Shown here: piece after piece, positions 5,960 through 6,148 of the stretch
Position numbering within the stretch: position 1 is the stretch's first letter
Layout: each line of letters starts with the position of its first letter
Program-made: the position numbers and the translations under genes
The notes under the pieces: model-generated
The model's input: the letters and a program-made list of their open reading frames with translations, nothing else
Database searches by the model: none
Told to the model about the DNA's origin: nothing
Origin: Selenomonadaceae bacterium
GTDB taxonomy: Bacteria > Bacillota > Negativicutes > Selenomonadales > Selenomonadaceae
Direction of reading: 5' to 3'
Assembly: GCA_017390245.1 (NCBI GenBank)
Contig: JAFPCE010000072.1
Span: 1-6,148 of the forward strand
Length of the DNA: 6,148 bases

Positions 5960-6148
5960 ATGGCATTGAACCAGAATTTTATAGATGAAGTTAAGAAGTT
6001 TTTAACTGCTGAGCAGTTTTATATTAATGAACCAATGAGCAAGCATACCACCTTTAATATTGGCGGGCCTGCTGATTATCTTATTTTCCCTGGCAGCATG
6101 GAAGAGGTTTCTAAGATTTTTACCCTGCTGCGGGATTATGATATTCCC
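5960..6148 (+). CDS. murB: UDP-N-acetylenolpyruvoylglucosamine reductase MurB, N-terminal part (runs off the window)
   Basis: The first 63 codons of MurB are present and the frame is open at the window edge. MurB is the FAD- and NADPH-dependent cytoplasmic enzyme that reduces UDP-GlcNAc-enolpyruvate to UDP-N-acetylmuramate in peptidoglycan precursor synthesis. The identifying stretch is EPMSKHTTFNIGGPADYLIFP (about residues 24-44). It matches the family's N-terminal EPM-x-x-HT-x-F-x-IGGPAD signature, which starts the FAD-binding domain. The family is about 300 residues long, so roughly four fifths lies outside. GAGGG at 5948-5952, seven bases upstream, supports the ATG. It is transcribed away from the hydrolase gene, from a promoter in the shared spacer. 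The call is confident despite truncation. Confidence 0.93.
   Translation, partial: MALNQNFIDEVKKFLTAEQFYINEPMSKHTTFNIGGPADYLIFPGSMEEVSKIFTLLRDYDIP

Noticed and set aside
1..6148. CRISPR array, tRNA, rRNA, insertion sequence or defence island
   Set aside because: No spaced direct repeats, cloverleaf-like segments, transposase motifs or nuclease/effector genes were seen on either strand.

Overview
The window looks like a chromosomal stretch from a Bacillota (Firmicutes) bacterium. The evidence is a PcrA-type helicase with a C-terminal RNA-polymerase-binding module, strong AGGAG-type ribosome binding sites, AT-rich spacers with TATAAT boxes, and a MurB of the type that begins with an EPMSKHTTF-like stretch. 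A Negativicutes member (Selenomonas/Anaerovibrio-like) is my best guess, but no single feature proves it. GC content varies between genes: roughly 50% in pcrA and the reductase, about 35% in the small unknown gene at 3598-4068, and about 38-40% in the murB fragment.

Layout: positions 35-3561 hold a rightward cluster of three genes. First is pcrA (GTG start, 815 codons with an unusually long Gly/Asn/Ser-rich linker). Two bases later comes a 43-codon ORF that matches the start of a HicB-like antitoxin fold and then stops. A ketopantoate-reductase family gene follows 15 bases after that. After a short spacer with a perfect 7-1-7 dyad comes a 156-codon gene I cannot assign, which ends just before a strong intrinsic terminator at 4084-4126. 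That hairpin also serves as a plausible terminator for the leftward gene converging from the other side.

Positions 4139-5767 (minus strand) encode an exported or membrane-anchored protein with about three fibronectin-III-like modules and a C-terminal SGNH/GDSL hydrolase domain carrying a complete Ser/Asn/Asp/His set. It diverges from murB, whose first 63 codons fill the right edge. The 192-base spacer between them carries one plausible promoter in each direction and a perfect 16-base dyad just downstream of the murB -10 box.

Functionally the window mixes DNA repair (PcrA), a possible pantothenate/CoA or related reductase step, extracytoplasmic ester hydrolysis and peptidoglycan precursor synthesis (MurB). 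I see no coherent defence system, CRISPR array, insertion sequence, tRNA or rRNA. The least explained items are the truncated HicB-like ORF, the AT-rich 156-residue protein, and the dyads at 3564-3578 and 5918-5933.
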